From Owenia fusiformis (taxonomy: Eukaryota > Annelida > Polychaeta > Sabellida > Oweniidae), in the NCBI GenBank assembly GCA_903813345.2, contig CAIIXF020000169.1:44614-108613 (forward strand): a DNA stretch of 64,000 nucleotides. The letters run 5' to 3'. Numbering within the stretch: the stretch's first letter is position 1; each line of letters begins with the position of its first letter. Made by a program: the position numbers and the translations under genes. Positions 11,416 through 23,201 of this stretch are shown one piece after another. The notes below the pieces were generated by a model that made no database searches, had not been told where the DNA came from, and saw only the letters and a program-made list of their open reading frames with translations.

Positions 11416-11427
11416 CCCCCCCCCCCC
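11416..11427 (+). repeat. C12 homopolymer that differs between arms
   Basis: Twelve C here against thirteen G at 36045-36057. It is one of only three arm differences, and it changes the frame of the overlapping non-genic ORF at 11252-11521. Confidence 0.9.
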
Positions 11428-11721
11428 AAGGATGACTTCGAATACCACTTTCTACAATATGTATGATAAGCATCATACGCGCCTCAAGCCAAAGTATAGG
11501 TTATCTTATCTATTCTTTTGATTTATGGAAATCGTTGTATGACTATACATCATGTAAGTTATAATCTACATTTGATTGCAATGTTATTTATAAATCGTCA
11601 ATTATTATTGAAGTATATATGTTTGATTTCTCAACGATGCGTTTAATGTTCTCAACGTTCTATTTCTATTAATCTAACTGAGGACTTGACATTAATGCTC
11701 GCGATGAGATTTTTTCATATG

Positions 11722-12188
11722 ACTGGTGATCCGCTCGATTACGCTTGCAACAAAATATCGCAACCTCGAAGGTCGATTTCTCTTTTTTCCTTATTCCACG
11801 CGTTGTAGGCAAAATTCCCAAAATTATAAAAAATGTGTGTCTTTAAGAAAATGTACACCTTTGCGAACAATTAGTTCAGAAGACTTCAGAATCGTCGATT
11901 TAAAACCCCACTTAAGTTACGTAAACGGATCTGCATATCTAACCCATCCCGTTTAAGTAACTTAAATGAGGTATTGAATCATGGTTCTGTTGTCCTCTGA
12001 ACTAAGTATCTGTTCGCAAACATGTACATTTTTTTTAAACATATGATACTGACGCGCGTTTTTTATAAAAATATCATGGGAATTTTGCCTACAACGCGTG
12101 GAATAAGGAAAAAAGAGAAATCGTTCCTTCGAGGTTCCGACATTATGTTACCGAAACGTTCATCAGCGTAATCGAGCGGATCCCCAGT
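11722..12188. mobile_element. Foldback MITE, ACTGGTGATCCGCTCG family (left arm)
   Basis: The left ~200 bp (ACTGGTGATCCGCTCGATTA, then CTTTTTTCCTTATTCCACGC and TTGTAGGCAAAATTCCC) recur inverted at the right end (GCGTAATCGAGCGGATCCCC). A central AT-rich palindrome TTAAGTTAC...GTAACTTAA forms the turn. No gene. Partial relatives occur at 55811-55965 and 57549-57820 outside the palindrome. Confidence 0.85.
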
Positions 12189-12788
12189 GATACTGGGGCA
12201 AGACCATTCTGATACTCAGACCATCTCTGCTATGCACAAGAATGGTTATAGAAGGACACTGAGAGAAAGCCGTGATATCTCACGATGGGGCAAGACTATT
12301 TTATATTATTTGAAACGCGTTTTAACGCTTTTTAACCAAATTGTACCAGCCCAGAAATTCATGATTATGATTATTTGTATGTAACGTTGTTTTCAAGAAC
12401 TTATTTATGATTTTTTATTTCATTCATATTTTATACAATGCATGTCGACGCATTGGATAATAAAACATGTGCCAACGTTAAGTTTTGGCAAATAAATATA
12501 TCAAAATAAATAAATTAATCTTGAAATATACTTTTTCAAAGAAGAAAGATACAACTTCCAATGGATGTTTGTATGTATTGAATAACTATATGTTTCTACT
12601 AGATTTGAGAACGATCTAGTTTTGCTTTACACCCTGGACTATCTACTCTAATAATTCAACAGTCTTGAGGTTGAACTAGGAACGCTCGAATTCTTTGATT
12701 TTAAAAATGTAGACTTCATACGCTTTTCAATCGTGTAGCTAATTCAAATGTAAATAGTTTAAGACTCTTGTTATAATGCAATGATCGT

Positions 12789-12868
12789 TTGGCGCATTTG
12801 ATAGCGCGTTGGAATTTGCCTTCCCATTAATTTGTCTGAAAGGTTCGTGTTCAAATCCCGACGCTGAC
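12789..12868 (+). other. tRNA-like head, probable SINE or decayed tRNA (left arm)
   Basis: TTGGCGCATTTGATAGCGC fits an A-box region and TGTTCAAATCCCGA a B box about 50 bp downstream. No good seven-base acceptor stem is visible. It is followed within 60 bp by a palindromic MITE. Confidence 0.5.
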
Positions 12869-12920
12869 AATCATTATTTATTTTTTAACCACAATGCATA
12901 TGGGTTATGTCATGGGAGGT

Positions 12921-12999
12921 TTTGTATATGGGGTATATCCCTCGCGAAATATGATAAAGGATATCATATTTTCCGAGGGGTATACCCCATATTCAAAAA
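12921..12999. repeat. Palindromic MITE-like hairpin, GTATATGGGGTATATCCCTCG type (left arm)
   Basis: GTATATGGGGTATATCCCTCGCG pairs with a near inverse CCGAGGGGTATACCCCATAT around AAAGGAT. Flanked by GGTTATGTCATGGGAGGTTTT, similar to the flank of the hairpin at 23068-23201, so both probably belong to one family. The frame at 12809-13018 is not a gene. Confidence 0.7.
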
Positions 13000-13019
13000 C
13001 GTGCATGCGGTATCATAAA

Positions 13020-14137
13020 TGAAGATTTCAGTGTTATCATTTTCATTATTTTCGAAAAATTCATAAACATTTGACCATGAAATATTCTACGTCTGCTGCA
13101 TTCATTCTATAGCAAGATATTCGGACAGTTTAACTATTTCTACATTGAACAAAAATCATTTCCAGGGAATATACAGCGGGAGATATATGTGTCCCACTCC
13201 TCTAGGACATCAGTTCTATATCCAGCTGTTATGTACCTGAAACCAAAATAGCACAGGATAATCATTACTGATTGTCCAGGAGAGACATCTAATTTTGGTC
13301 ATCTGAATGATTTTCAAAAATGACCAAGTTTTATCCAAAGATGAACTTATTTGATCTGTGAAACGCCCTCTATCTATGACTGGTATGAAATTCCGAGACT
13401 CTTCTAATGAGAATGAGGAGCAAAGTGGAACAACTTCTTAGAAAATTCTTTAAACATACTTCTAGTACTGCGCCCCTCAATTGCTTTACGAAAATAAGAC
13501 TTTGCTTCACAATCTAGCCAAGACATATTTTATTTCGCATGTACAGTTGAAGGAAACTTATTGTGCTTTATCGAAAAGTAACGGTCAAAATAGAACATTG
13601 AATTTCATCGCTTTACAAAAAACGTTCTAGAAACGGAAGTTTTAATCATTGAAATATAATATTTCAGGATGTCAAAATTCACCTCATTTCTAAGAAGGTG
13701 TCAAATTTTCATGATGATCACTTCCAGAATAAAAAAGCAATGTCCTTCTAAAAAGCTCTCCTTATCGGGGGTTCTCTTTTAATGATCTGATCGAGTGTTT
13801 CTTTAGAGTTACAATATATTATGTAATTAAATGTACTTCGAAAGGTAAGAGTCATTAATATAAATTAAATCATGCGATTCAATGTTGATTAAAAACTGAT
13901 TTCGCGATGAAAATGCACGAAGAGCTAGTCCAATGTAGCGGGTCATGTTGTCGTCGATTGGTGATTGAATCTCAGCCTACAAGTTCAGCGATCGTTTCAA
14001 CGTTTATTGTTGAAATCTTCTCACCTTTGGTTATCCGATCGATGCCCCGGCATCCACTAAACTCTCATGGATATTTATCTGATAAAATATTTGTATTTTC
14101 ATGATGAATTCGTGCTCAGATTCTTGCAAGATTTGTT
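13020..14137. other. Gene-free AT-rich stretch (left arm)
   Basis: I see no coding signal, tandem repeat or terminal inverted repeat. The 65-codon frame at 13907-14104 has no recognisable domain. The mirror copy is 33335-34452. Confidence 0.5.
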
Positions 14138-14368
14138 CGTAGGACCCCGATCCCTAGGGTTGGCTGTCCATTGGAGGACATTGAAAACCAGGTTTTATTT
14201 CCTATATTAACAAGGGTAAAATGGGGAGACAGTTATAACTGGGGAGACTCTCAGATCTGTCACACCAGTAACAGATTGTAATGTCCCCCGTTGATAGGAT
14301 TTAATACTTGTAGTTACTAGGATCCAAGTTATAGTGTAGTCGAAATCGGATATCGGCATCTCTCCCAC

Positions 14369-14448
14369 TGTGGCGTAATGGTATGAGCGTTGGCATAATG
14401 TGTATTTATTAATTGTGTTTGTATTTATTAGGTTCCAGGTTCGAATCC
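14369..14448 (+). other. tRNA-promoter-like unit inside foldback copy 2 (left arm)
   Basis: Same unit as at 9978-10060 in opposite orientation: A-box-like TGGCGTAATGGT and exact B box GGTTCGAATCC. Its conservation in both copies shows it is part of the element. Confidence 0.65.
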
Positions 14449-15527
14449 TGCATTGATATATCATGTGAAACATATTAACCGTCTGCGCCGTTTATATCGT
14501 ATTGTATGTTATATTGTCTCAATAGATTGTAGTATTCTATATTGTAGCCTATTATAATTGGTGCCCATTTTTTCATTTTCAAAGGATACCACCAGTTTTT
14601 ATAGATATTCTTTATTTATTTTTTTTATTTATTCCTCCTAACCACTTTTCTCCTACTTCTAGCTAGGTCTGAGATAACTTTTATATGCTTCTACTAAGGA
14701 CCCGAGCTGCACTTGGCAGGGAAGGAATTTTTATCTAGGTCAAGGTCAAAGGCCAAATCTAGGTCAAATCAGAGTTTTTTTTAAGTTTCTCAGATTTCGT
14801 CTTCATATTTCATGATTATTTCTTGCAATGAATTAAAATGTAACTAGATAAGCATTCCCTACAAATTGCTTACTATATGTTTGCGTTGAATTTTACCGTT
14901 TTTGAGATAATTGACGTAAAAAAAATTGGTCATATTGCTTCAAATTGACCAATTTATTTTTAAAAATCATCTACAAGTCCCCGGGAACTCAAATCTGACC
15001 TTCCTTTTGACCTTCTGGGTTCAAATTTAGGTTTATTTAATCACAAAAAGACCCACTGATGTCTTATCAAAGGATAAGTATCGATATGGTGAACTGAATT
15101 CAACAATGTTTTTCTCTTAAACCATTTATAGGAAACATTCTGTAAAAACACGGTCCTTTATGTAATGTTGACTGATTGGCAACAATTTATTGCAAAAATA
15201 ATGTATATATATTTTATATAACTGTTTCTGTTAACTTTTTTTATGTAATTGTTTTTTGTTCCTTTTTACGAATTCTTGAGGATGAAATAAAATGTCTTTC
15301 CGAACCTTGTTGGAACAAAATAGCATAAACAACATTTTCTTAGACCTCTCAATATTATAGTTATACAAAGAAAAATTTGGTTGATTTAACAAAAAGTATC
15401 CAAAGACTTAAAACAAAACCCCTAAAATAGATAAAAATTAAGATAAACCTTTCATTTCATTAACAAGATACTTATTTAAAATCAACCAAAGTTTCCTTTG
15501 TACAATTGCAATATTGAGAGACCTAAA

Positions 15528-16149
15528 TGTTACGCGGTAAACACGATACAAAAATATGTCATATTCCGCAACGAATATGGCATATTCACTTGCGGTGTAT
15601 GACAGATTCACCTGCGGTATATGGCATACACACTAACCAATGAGAACGTGATACGGAAGTACGCAATTGTCAATTGCATCGATTGAACGAACAAGTTAAA
15701 CTTAATAAATTATTATAATGATTACTGAATCAACAGTACTGTGTATCGAATATATTAACTTAGCAGAAGTATCAGTCACCAATCTCACGTAATAAACTTA
15801 CTCAATCAATCCAGGATTCATATATTAGTACTCGACGCACTAACTATCCAGCGTAGTTTTACATTTAGAGTCGATTCTCGCAACCAATCAAATCAAGGCT
15901 TTCTGTATCACGTTTTCACCTGCGGTATATGTCATATTCGCCTGCGGTATATGGCATATTCCGCAAATTAGTATGACATATTCCGCAGGTGAGTATCGGG
16001 TATTCACTGAAATCAATGTATCGCATATTCACTGCGGAATATCGCATACTCACCTGCGAAATATGCCATATACCGCAGGGGAGTATGACATATTCACCCG
16101 TATCACAAATACCGCGCAACCATGAATGTATGCCATATACCGCGTAACA
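15528..16149. mobile_element. 622-bp element, TGTTACGCGGTA ends, CTAAA target duplication (left arm)
   Basis: Perfect 12-bp inverted ends TGTTACGCGGTA and TACCGCGTAACA, bounded by CTAAA at 15523-15527 and 16150-16154. Foldback copy 1 has the empty site with a single CTAAA near 8894, proving an insertion. The interior has about a dozen inverted and direct copies of a module like CCTGCGGTATATGGCATA near both ends. TG...CA ends with a 5-bp duplication fit a solo LTR; long perfect inverted ends and subterminal repeats fit a non-autonomous DNA transposon (Ginger-like TGTNR ends). No coding sequence; frames at 15916-16232 are module translations. Confidence 0.88.
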
Positions 16150-17132
16150 CTAAACACGTTGTGTTTATATGTCGTTTTGTTCCATTGAGGTTCGGATAGA
16201 TATTTCATTTCATTCCGAATATATGATACCAAGAACGAAAAAAGTGCCTGATGTGTTTTTCTAAAACAATATAGAGAAAAGTCTATATATATAATTCAAA
16301 TTATAATGTTACCATCCAAAAGATGACCATTAAATGGACGATGTGTAAAATTTTCAGAATGTTTTGATGACTGGTTTAAGAGAAACGCGTGTTCAAAAAG
16401 TTCATCATATCGATACCACTTCTTTGCAAGGTCAAATGTCAAGGTCATCAAACTAAATCACAAACTGTATTTTCTTAGTTTATCAAAGTTGATGATTACA
16501 AATCAATATTTTTTGATGAAAGTCAGAATATATATTCCACTAAAGGTTCTGCACATATAAGCAATTGACTATCCATTAAAATTGTGCGACAGTTCTGAGA
16601 AATTAGACCTCAAAAACTGAAAAAGGGCAAATTTCGAAATTTTTCAAGACTAAATTTCAACTTGCTTCAAATTGACCAAACATTTTTTAAGACCATCAAA
16701 ACTATTCGAACGACCCTTGTATTTAGGAGTACATATACGCGATAAAATGTGACCTATGTTCATTAGTAGTAGAGGACAGTGATGCAGAGTCATTAAGGTT
16801 AATGTAGGCTCACTTGATGTCTATGCAAATAAAAGCAATAATATACATACATTTTGTGAATTGTGTTATATTTGGTCTATATTTAACGTGACAGAGTAGT
16901 GCTCGATGATTATTAATGATAAACGCATTATTAGTTAATACATAAATAAAGGGGGGGGGGCACTAAAAACTAGCTTTCGAATGATGGTGGTTTTTAGTGT
17001 CCCCAAGGGGACATTCAAAACTTCAAGGGGGACCCTTACAACTTGGAGTTAACTGTCCGACGGACAAGCATCCCCAGGGTTAACTGTCCCACGGACACTG
17101 GCCACTGGGGACACTTAGATCTATTACACCGG

Positions 17133-18006
17133 CTCTGATTATCATATACAATTTACTTTAATCAATTTTACCCGTTTTTTGAACTTCAAAACTGTCACAT
17201 ACATATTGGTGGTCCCTATAATCATATTAGGACCAATAACAAACAACATAATTAAAACTGGAAAACATACAAACAGGATCTTAAGAGGTTCTGGACAAAT
17301 CATTTGATTCTGGACTTGACATATTTTTTTTCCAACGAAATCACATCCAAGGGTTGAATTTTTATTGGATATTTAGAGAGCGAGTCCTGTATTGATTTCA
17401 ATAAAAAGGTTAAAATAGAACGCTATTTGAGAGTTAATCTTATACTTTCATTACATTGATAAATTAAGGCAAATTCTGAAAAATTTTAAAGTGCATTTTT
17501 TATGAAATATTATCCAAGTATTTAGATGAAACGGTCTTATTTAAATACAAATCATAACATGATGATATTTTTTCATAAAATATTTCTTCAAGAAATTCAA
17601 TTGAAGGCTCAAGATAAAACGAGCTAATTTAGGTGAAAACCCTTACATGATGATGTGTTTTCATGACTTCTTTCATAAAATTCCATCAAGGGGTGAAAAT
17701 AAAATGATCGAATTTAAGTGATTTAAGGATCACGAGGATAGGTTTTCTTGGATATTTTTTATGAAATCCCATCCAGTGGTCAAGGTAAAATTTTTATTTG
17801 GTATATTTGGTCACGTGTTCGAACCCATAGAACCATATAGGAACGTCATTTTGAATGTTACGTGATAAATCCATATAAGGCTTTTAGAACAATGTGGGGA
17901 AAGATGAGGGGAAACCCCTGACACCTGTTCACGATTTTATCCGAACGTTCATCGGATCATTTCGGTTTTTATGCACTTCATTATTTTACCGAAGTTTGCC
18001 GATTCG
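17133..18006. repeat. Gene-free stretch with degenerate ~85-bp tandem motif (left arm)
   Basis: A loose motif of the type TTCATAAAATT-CCATCAAGGGGT-AAAATAAAA recurs near 17505, 17580, 17670 and 17755. No genes. The mirror copy is 29467-30340. Confidence 0.4.
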
Positions 18007-18225
18007 ATTCGTCGTATTTCGGAATATTGGGGACAATTTTATACTCCATTGGGAGTATTTTTAATCTACTTCTTATTACGAAGATTCCCGAACCTTGTTC
18101 GGATTAATCCGGATTTTCTGACCTACTTCATCTACCGAGATTTAACGAGTTAACATTCGTCTAATTTCGGAATCCTGGTGACAATTTTATACTCCATTGG
18201 AGTATTTTTGATCTACTTTTTCTGG
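18007..18225 (+). repeat. 147-bp tandem duplication, about 1.5 copies (left arm)
   Basis: ATTCGTCGTATTTCGGAAT at 18007 and ATTCGTCTAATTTCGGAAT at 18154 begin matching segments, each followed by ACAATTTTATACTCCATTGG. The 60-codon frame at 17971-18153 is not a gene. Confidence 0.75.
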
Positions 18226-18277
18226 ATTTTGCCCTACTTATTATAAGTTGACAGCAAGCAAATCAAAAAGTTCGCCA

Positions 18278-18346
18278 TGAACGGGTTTCGATCGACTAAC
18301 CTAGAGAGTGGAAGCTAAACACGCTAGCCATGAGGCTAACGTTCAC
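18278..18346 (-). other. tRNA-like unit, minus strand (left arm)
   Basis: On the minus strand TTAGCCTCATGGCTAGCGTG resembles a D-arm/A-box region, and CGATCGAAACCCG a decayed B box. No intact acceptor stem is visible, so probably a pseudo-tRNA or SINE head. It faces the unit at 18453-18512 in inverted orientation. Confidence 0.4.
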
Positions 18347-18452
18347 CTGTGTGAGATGATAAAAGTATCATATATTTATACCGAGCGTCAATTTAGAATG
18401 ATCTTCGCTTTTGACTCCACTTAGATACAACTCGTCAGTTGTATCCAGAATA

Positions 18453-18512
18453 GGTGAACGCCTATGGTGTTAGTGAATAACCAAATCCCAGGCGAGTGGT
18501 TCGTATCCCACC
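18453..18512 (+). other. tRNA-like unit, plus strand (left arm)
   Basis: GTGAACGCCTATGGTGTTAG followed by B-box-like GGTTCGTATCCC. It is the inverted counterpart of the neighbour at 18278-18346, so the pair may be one palindromic SINE-like element. Confidence 0.4.
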
Positions 18513-18799
18513 GTGATATGTTATTTTTGCTTTATTAATACGACAGAAAGGAGCAAGGTGTAGGTTTGAAAACAAGACGTACGTTTATTTCAATACAGTT
18601 TTAGAAACATTAACCTCTGATAATTGAAGGATTTCCACTTCTGAAGCGCGACTAGATCTAAGAAGTTCATTAATCAAGACAGTGTAAACCTTTTAGATAT
18701 ATGTTAGACAATGTACACGCCCCGTGTGGAATCAACTAAATGTTACATTTTGGATTTCATTGAGATCCTGTCATAGTCCTAAAATTTATTTTCTGGAAC

Positions 18800-19010
18800 A
18801 TCATTTTTTCAACACTGATACAAATTTCCCTGACATTTCCATGACATGTCTACAGTTTCAAAATTCCCGGACTCTTTGGCCCTTTTTGACCTTATTTTAA
18901 AATTCTCTGACATTTCAGGCACTTGGAAAATTAAATCAAAACCCTGACATTTCCAGGTGTGTACGAACGCTGGAATTATTCTTAAAATATCCTTCAAACA
19001 AAAGGGGAAA
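18800..19010 (-). repeat. CCTGACATTTCC dispersed repeat (left arm)
   Basis: Contains CCCTGACATTTCCATGACAT, CTCTGACATTTCAGG and CCCTGACATTTCCAGGTGTG spaced by 60-70 bp, with GTACGAACGCTGG at the end. It reads as a short interspersed element with internal repetition. The frame at 18809-19021 is not a gene. Confidence 0.45.
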
Positions 19011-19029
19011 ATGCTATGCACAAATACTC

Positions 19030-19086
19030 TAATTTAGTTGTATTGTAATGCGTTGTATTACATTGCATTGCATTGTATTGTGTATT
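19030..19086. repeat. TGTATTGTAATG/CATTG simple repeat (left arm)
   Basis: Short imperfect repeat of five-base units around GCATTGCATTGTATTGTG. Confidence 0.7.
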
Positions 19087-20524
19087 TATTTGAGTGTCCG
19101 TTGACGGTAAAGAAGGCATTTAAAAGTTATTTGTGAAACTTAATAAACTTAATAAACAATACTTTAACAGTATTCTGTTATGGCAAAGTATATTTCATTT
19201 TTTCTCTTGTTCTCTACAATCTGCGTTGAGGACACTGAAGCATATGTCTGTATTTTGTTGGTGGGGAACAGCGTATCCTATCGTTCACGGAGCAAATTCA
19301 ACTCTCGTTCACGAGTACCTTGTTTTTGGGCTCTTGTCCCAAAGATAACGATTGTATAAGGTTGCATAATCAGGATTATGAGCTTTCATGTTCTCATAGT
19401 TACATCTGTTGTAAAACGAATCTTGTCGCAACCTCTGCGAATCACGACAGCATAACATTTGAATCACGTTGACATCATTGCAAAATTAGGCTAAATATGC
19501 TAAGTCAAGACGTTAATTAGCCCACGAAAGTTCATGGGTAACCTGAAAAACTACAAAATACAACCAAATACTTTTCGAACGTACAATAGCAATATTTTTC
19601 ACCTAACGTCTTCATAGTTTTAGGAACGTATTTTAAACGCATGATAGCCAAATATATCAAGATACTATATCTGCCTAAATGAAGTTATCTAGTGTTTACA
19701 AAGTTTTGAAATATATTATATCCAGATCCATCAGAAATTAACTTATCCATTTACATTACTTTACTAGTTCTAGTATCTTGCATGACTCGTTCATAAGAAT
19801 TCTTTAATTCTACCTCGTTCCCAATACGTCCTCAGACAGACAAGAAATTGAAGTCACACCCGTTTGTTTGCGTGGCATATTTATACGTATACGCACTTTC
19901 TCTGATTATTGTCAAACAGATACATTTCAGGAGAAGAACATAAAAAACAAATGCCTGAAACGAATGCCGAAACATAAATCCCAAGTGATTAAGTATAGAA
20001 TGTTTTATTCTTTTACGATTTGATAAGAGACCGAGACTAAGAAATTAAATGCGACGAAATATTTCGACAACGTAATTTGTATACTGTTTTATTCTTAAAG
20101 TTCTATGCGATAAATTATTTTATCTGTTTCAAAATGTTTCATTTTATTTTGCCTATATAAAAGAGATTGAAGAAGATAAGATAAACTGTTCCGTAATATA
20201 TATTGTGTTTTAATAACCTTTTTTTAGAATCACAATGTAAAATAAATCTCCCGTTCCTGCCATTCTGGTAACGCCATGCAATGGATGCAATTCAAAGTGA
20301 GAGAGAGATCTATGAATAACAGAATGCGTCCATGCCATTAATTTGGCCAAATACATGGCATGAAACTGACGTAAGTTTAAGTAAGCTACGCCCCCCGCTT
20401 TCTCTGGTAAATTATGACTTTATTTTTCGGAGTAATGGGTTTCGGACAACTGGGTTTCGGAGAACTGGGGTGTACCCGATTACGCTTTGCACGCCGCTTT
20501 AAAATCCCGATGTCTCCAGAGGTA
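19087..20524. other. Gene-free AT-rich stretch (left arm)
   Basis: I see no recognisable gene, tandem array or element. The 71-codon frame at 19133-19348 has no recognised domain. The mirror copy is 26949-28386. Confidence 0.45.
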
Positions 20525-20950
20525 GTTTAATCCGGTAGCCGACAGGCGTTTCTTGCATTATTGAATACAAGCTAACCTTATATTCGCGAATGCAACTAAC
20601 GCCTTCCGGCTACCTGATTAACCCAGTATAATATGACCAAGTCATTTAAATATGAATGGAATAGTGGCAGGTACTATTCGTATTGACATGAGTTTCCAGT
20701 AAAATAATAGGTTAATCCGGTAGCCGACAGGCGTTAGTTGCATTTGCGAATACAAGCTAAGACTATGATTTGGGAATGGAAGATTTCAGCTTCCGGATTA
20801 ACCTACCATTCTATGGGCGACTCATTTAAATATGAAAAGAACCTGACAATATTCCATTGATATTTTAATGAATTGCCCATAAAATAGTAAAGTAGGTTTA
20901 TCCGGTAGCCGACAGGCGTTAGCGGCATTCGCGAATACAAGCTCCTTTAT
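20525..20950. repeat. ~185-bp repeat of palindromic CCGGTAGCCGACAGGCGTTAG modules (left arm)
   Basis: TCCGGTAGCCGACAGGCGTT occurs at about 20531, 20715 and 20901. Each module runs to an inverted partner (CGCCTTCCGGCTACC at ~20605, GCTTCCGGATTAACC at ~20790), so every unit is a palindrome of about 100 bp. Units are separated by TCATTTAAATATGAA...TTGACATGAGTTTCC spacers that are themselves inverted-repeat-like. Probably a tandem multimer of a MITE. Confidence 0.8.
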
Positions 20951-21770
20951 TTCATAATTTGGGAAATATATATTTTCACAATATTGAAATAGATGGTGGT
21001 TCAAAGTGGAATACATATCATACAAGTGTCACAGATATTTTTAGTGCATATATGGTCTGTCTTTGCATGACTTTGTAGAACATATCAAAACCCTGGGATC
21101 CACAGGGTAACAGTAAGTACATTTCGTTAGATCTTCCGAAGTTCATGCTTCAAAGTTGTCAAAGTTGTAAAAGGGTAATCCTTTTTTGAGTACGAAAGCG
21201 TACTTTTTGTTCAATAGCCTTTCCCAGCTGCTAATCTTTTGAGTGCATCGTGCATTCAACGAATTGTATTCACTTATTAACCAATCAGTGCCAGGAACAA
21301 AATGCACGCTTACTTTTTGGGCTAAGTTTAGTGTTTTATGAAGCATGCTACATACAAATGTTACGCTTTTGCTCATTTACTTTGAGAACTATCTATAGGT
21401 ACACATTACCAATTGACTCCTAGATTTGAGTGAACAAGTACCTCGTATTTTTCATTTTTCGATATTTTGAGATTTGTTGGCTGATGAGTAACTTGATATT
21501 TTATGTCTAAATATATTAAAGTGGTTAATAGTAATAGTTTTATTGTACACCATAAACTGTTAACGTTTTAGAATTGGGACACAATATATGATTTGATAAT
21601 AGAACAATACATGTATATGTCTTACTCTAAACTCGGTGGTTTGTTTGTTAGTATGTTTTCTTAACAACTCAATAACTGTTGTATTAATAAGGCGTTATAC
21701 TATGAAAAAAAGATTGAACGATGTAGGCATAGGCAGAGGGAGTATCACACTACCCTACCACGTGAACACA
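20951..21770. other. Gene-free AT-rich stretch (left arm)
   Basis: I see nothing recognisable. The minus-strand frame at 21143-21376 (77 codons) lacks a known domain and its composition is unremarkable. The mirror copy is 25703-26522. Confidence 0.4.
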
Positions 21771-21971
21771 TTTAAAAAGAATACAGGGTACAGTTAAGTT
21801 GCAAATAGAGCGGGTATTCTTTGTCCTTTTCCATAGGACTTTTCTGGTGATAGTGCGTTGCAAACTGCTCGATGAATCTATACAATGTAAAATCTAGTAT
21901 TCCTCCAGAACTATGGAAATAAACAAAGGTCCTCCATTTGCAACTTCACTGTAGCCTGTATTCCTTTTAAA
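21771..21971. mobile_element. 201-bp MITE with ~60-bp inverted ends (left arm)
   Basis: TTTAAAAAGAATACAGGGTA and onward to CCTTTTCCATAG is inverted as CTATGGAAAT...CCTGTATTCCTTTTAAA. TTTAAA lies at both tips. A further inverted stub AAAGAAATACGGGCTACAG follows at 21969-21987. No coding capacity. Confidence 0.8.
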
Positions 21972-21987
21972 GAAATACGGGCTACAG

Positions 21988-23067
21988 TATTGGGGTATAG
22001 TAGTTTGATTTTTCAATATATCACTAATCTAGCTTCTTTCCTTGAAAAAACATGAGTTTTGATGTACGTATATCAAACATGGGCCACTGCACTATATTGA
22101 ACCAGGGTGCCGGTGTTACATAATGTGATTTTATGGGCCATCATACAACCACCTCTTGCCCACTTTATTCATGTTTTGGATTACAGTTTATACACAATGC
22201 ATAAACAGCATGAAACAATCATTTCTACTTGTGGATTAGATTTGTATACATCTCTTTGTGAACTGAGTGTTATGTTCAATATGTGAAAATATCATGGACT
22301 TAAATTGTACTTATATTTATAACCTGACCATATTTGCATATGTTCAACAACTGACTGAGTCACTGGCATGTAGCGATTATAGCGGTCCTGTCTTGGCTTA
22401 TTGAATTGTTACGAAGTTACGTATGCGGTGTGGAAGTTAGAGAGCAAATGACCATCATTTCAATGTAATAGTTTATGCAGGAAAATTGAGATTAGGCCAT
22501 TGGAGTATTTGTTTCATGCATTTGTAAAACGTTACCCACTCATAGGTCATACTTATCGTTAAACCAATAACTCAAATATATGCCCTTGTACACCGATCAC
22601 CTGTTGAAATTAATACAGGCCGATTTCAACAAATGTAAACGGCGATATATTTAAAATCGTATTCAAGCATGACCACGTCCCAACTTCTTTTGTTTTCTTT
22701 ACAACTAAGCTATGACTGCAGTCTATTCAGTGTTGCGTATCGAACCTTGTTTATTATAAAAATAGTGCAACAACAAGCAGAATTCACACATTTACCTTAT
22801 ACTTATTCTCAACTGAAGACATTGAATTTATCTCTTAGGTTTTACATTATAAATATCTTAACATGCAGAATACGAAAATAGAGGCTTAGGCCCAACTTTG
22901 TATGAATTTTATGAGAATAATCTGATTTTAGAGAAATGAAAAGAAAAATGTCCACACACTACACAAAATATTTATGGTTCCCCGGGAATACGTATGTGCT
23001 GCTTGTATATTAGAATCGTATTCCAGTTACAGAAAGAAGTACATATCATGCTAAACTATATACAACA
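21988..23067. other. Gene-free stretch (left arm)
   Basis: No supported gene or repeat. The 70-codon frame at 22669-22881 is not recognisable. The mirror copy is 24406-25485. Confidence 0.4.
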
Positions 23068-23201
23068 GTTATGCACTTGGAGGTTTTGGATACAGGGAAT
23101 ATCCCGAGGGATACATAATATGTCTTCCCTTGGTCCCTCGGGAAGAAATATTGTATATCTCTCGGGATATTCCCTGTATCCAAAACCTCCAATTGCATAA
23201 C
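23068..23201. mobile_element. 134-bp palindromic MITE, long hairpin (left arm)
   Basis: GTTATGCACTTGGAGGTTTT through GGGAATATCCCGAGGGATAC is inverted at the right end as ATCTCTCGGGATATTCCCTG through CCTCCAATTGCATAAC, a stem of about 45 bp with few mismatches. Both strands give short frames across it only because it is a palindrome. Likely the same family as 12921-12999. Confidence 0.85.

Larger units (their letters stand above)
14138..17128 (-). mobile_element. Foldback element, copy 2, inverted and interrupted (left arm)
   Basis: Reverse-oriented relative of 8044-10348, clearly alignable from GTAGGACCCCGATCCCTAGG at its left to ATCTATTACA followed by CCGG at its right. It lacks the outer ~70 bp beyond the hairpin loop, so its left end is truncated at the loop of the 28-bp stem seen in copy 1. 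It carries a 622-bp insertion (15528-16149) that copy 1 lacks and a longer G10 run near 16951. No transposase frame. Confidence 0.8.

Noticed and set aside
15528-16149. CRISPR array reading of the regularly repeated GCGGTATATGGCATA modules
   Set aside because: Modules occur in both orientations, are not separated by unique equal-length spacers, and the context is a eukaryotic transposable element.
15916-16232. Frames inside and beside the 622-bp element
   Set aside because: They are translations of the GCGGTATATGGCATA modules.
18278-18346. Functional tRNA gene
   Set aside because: The B box is decayed and no acceptor stem pairs; called only as tRNA-like.
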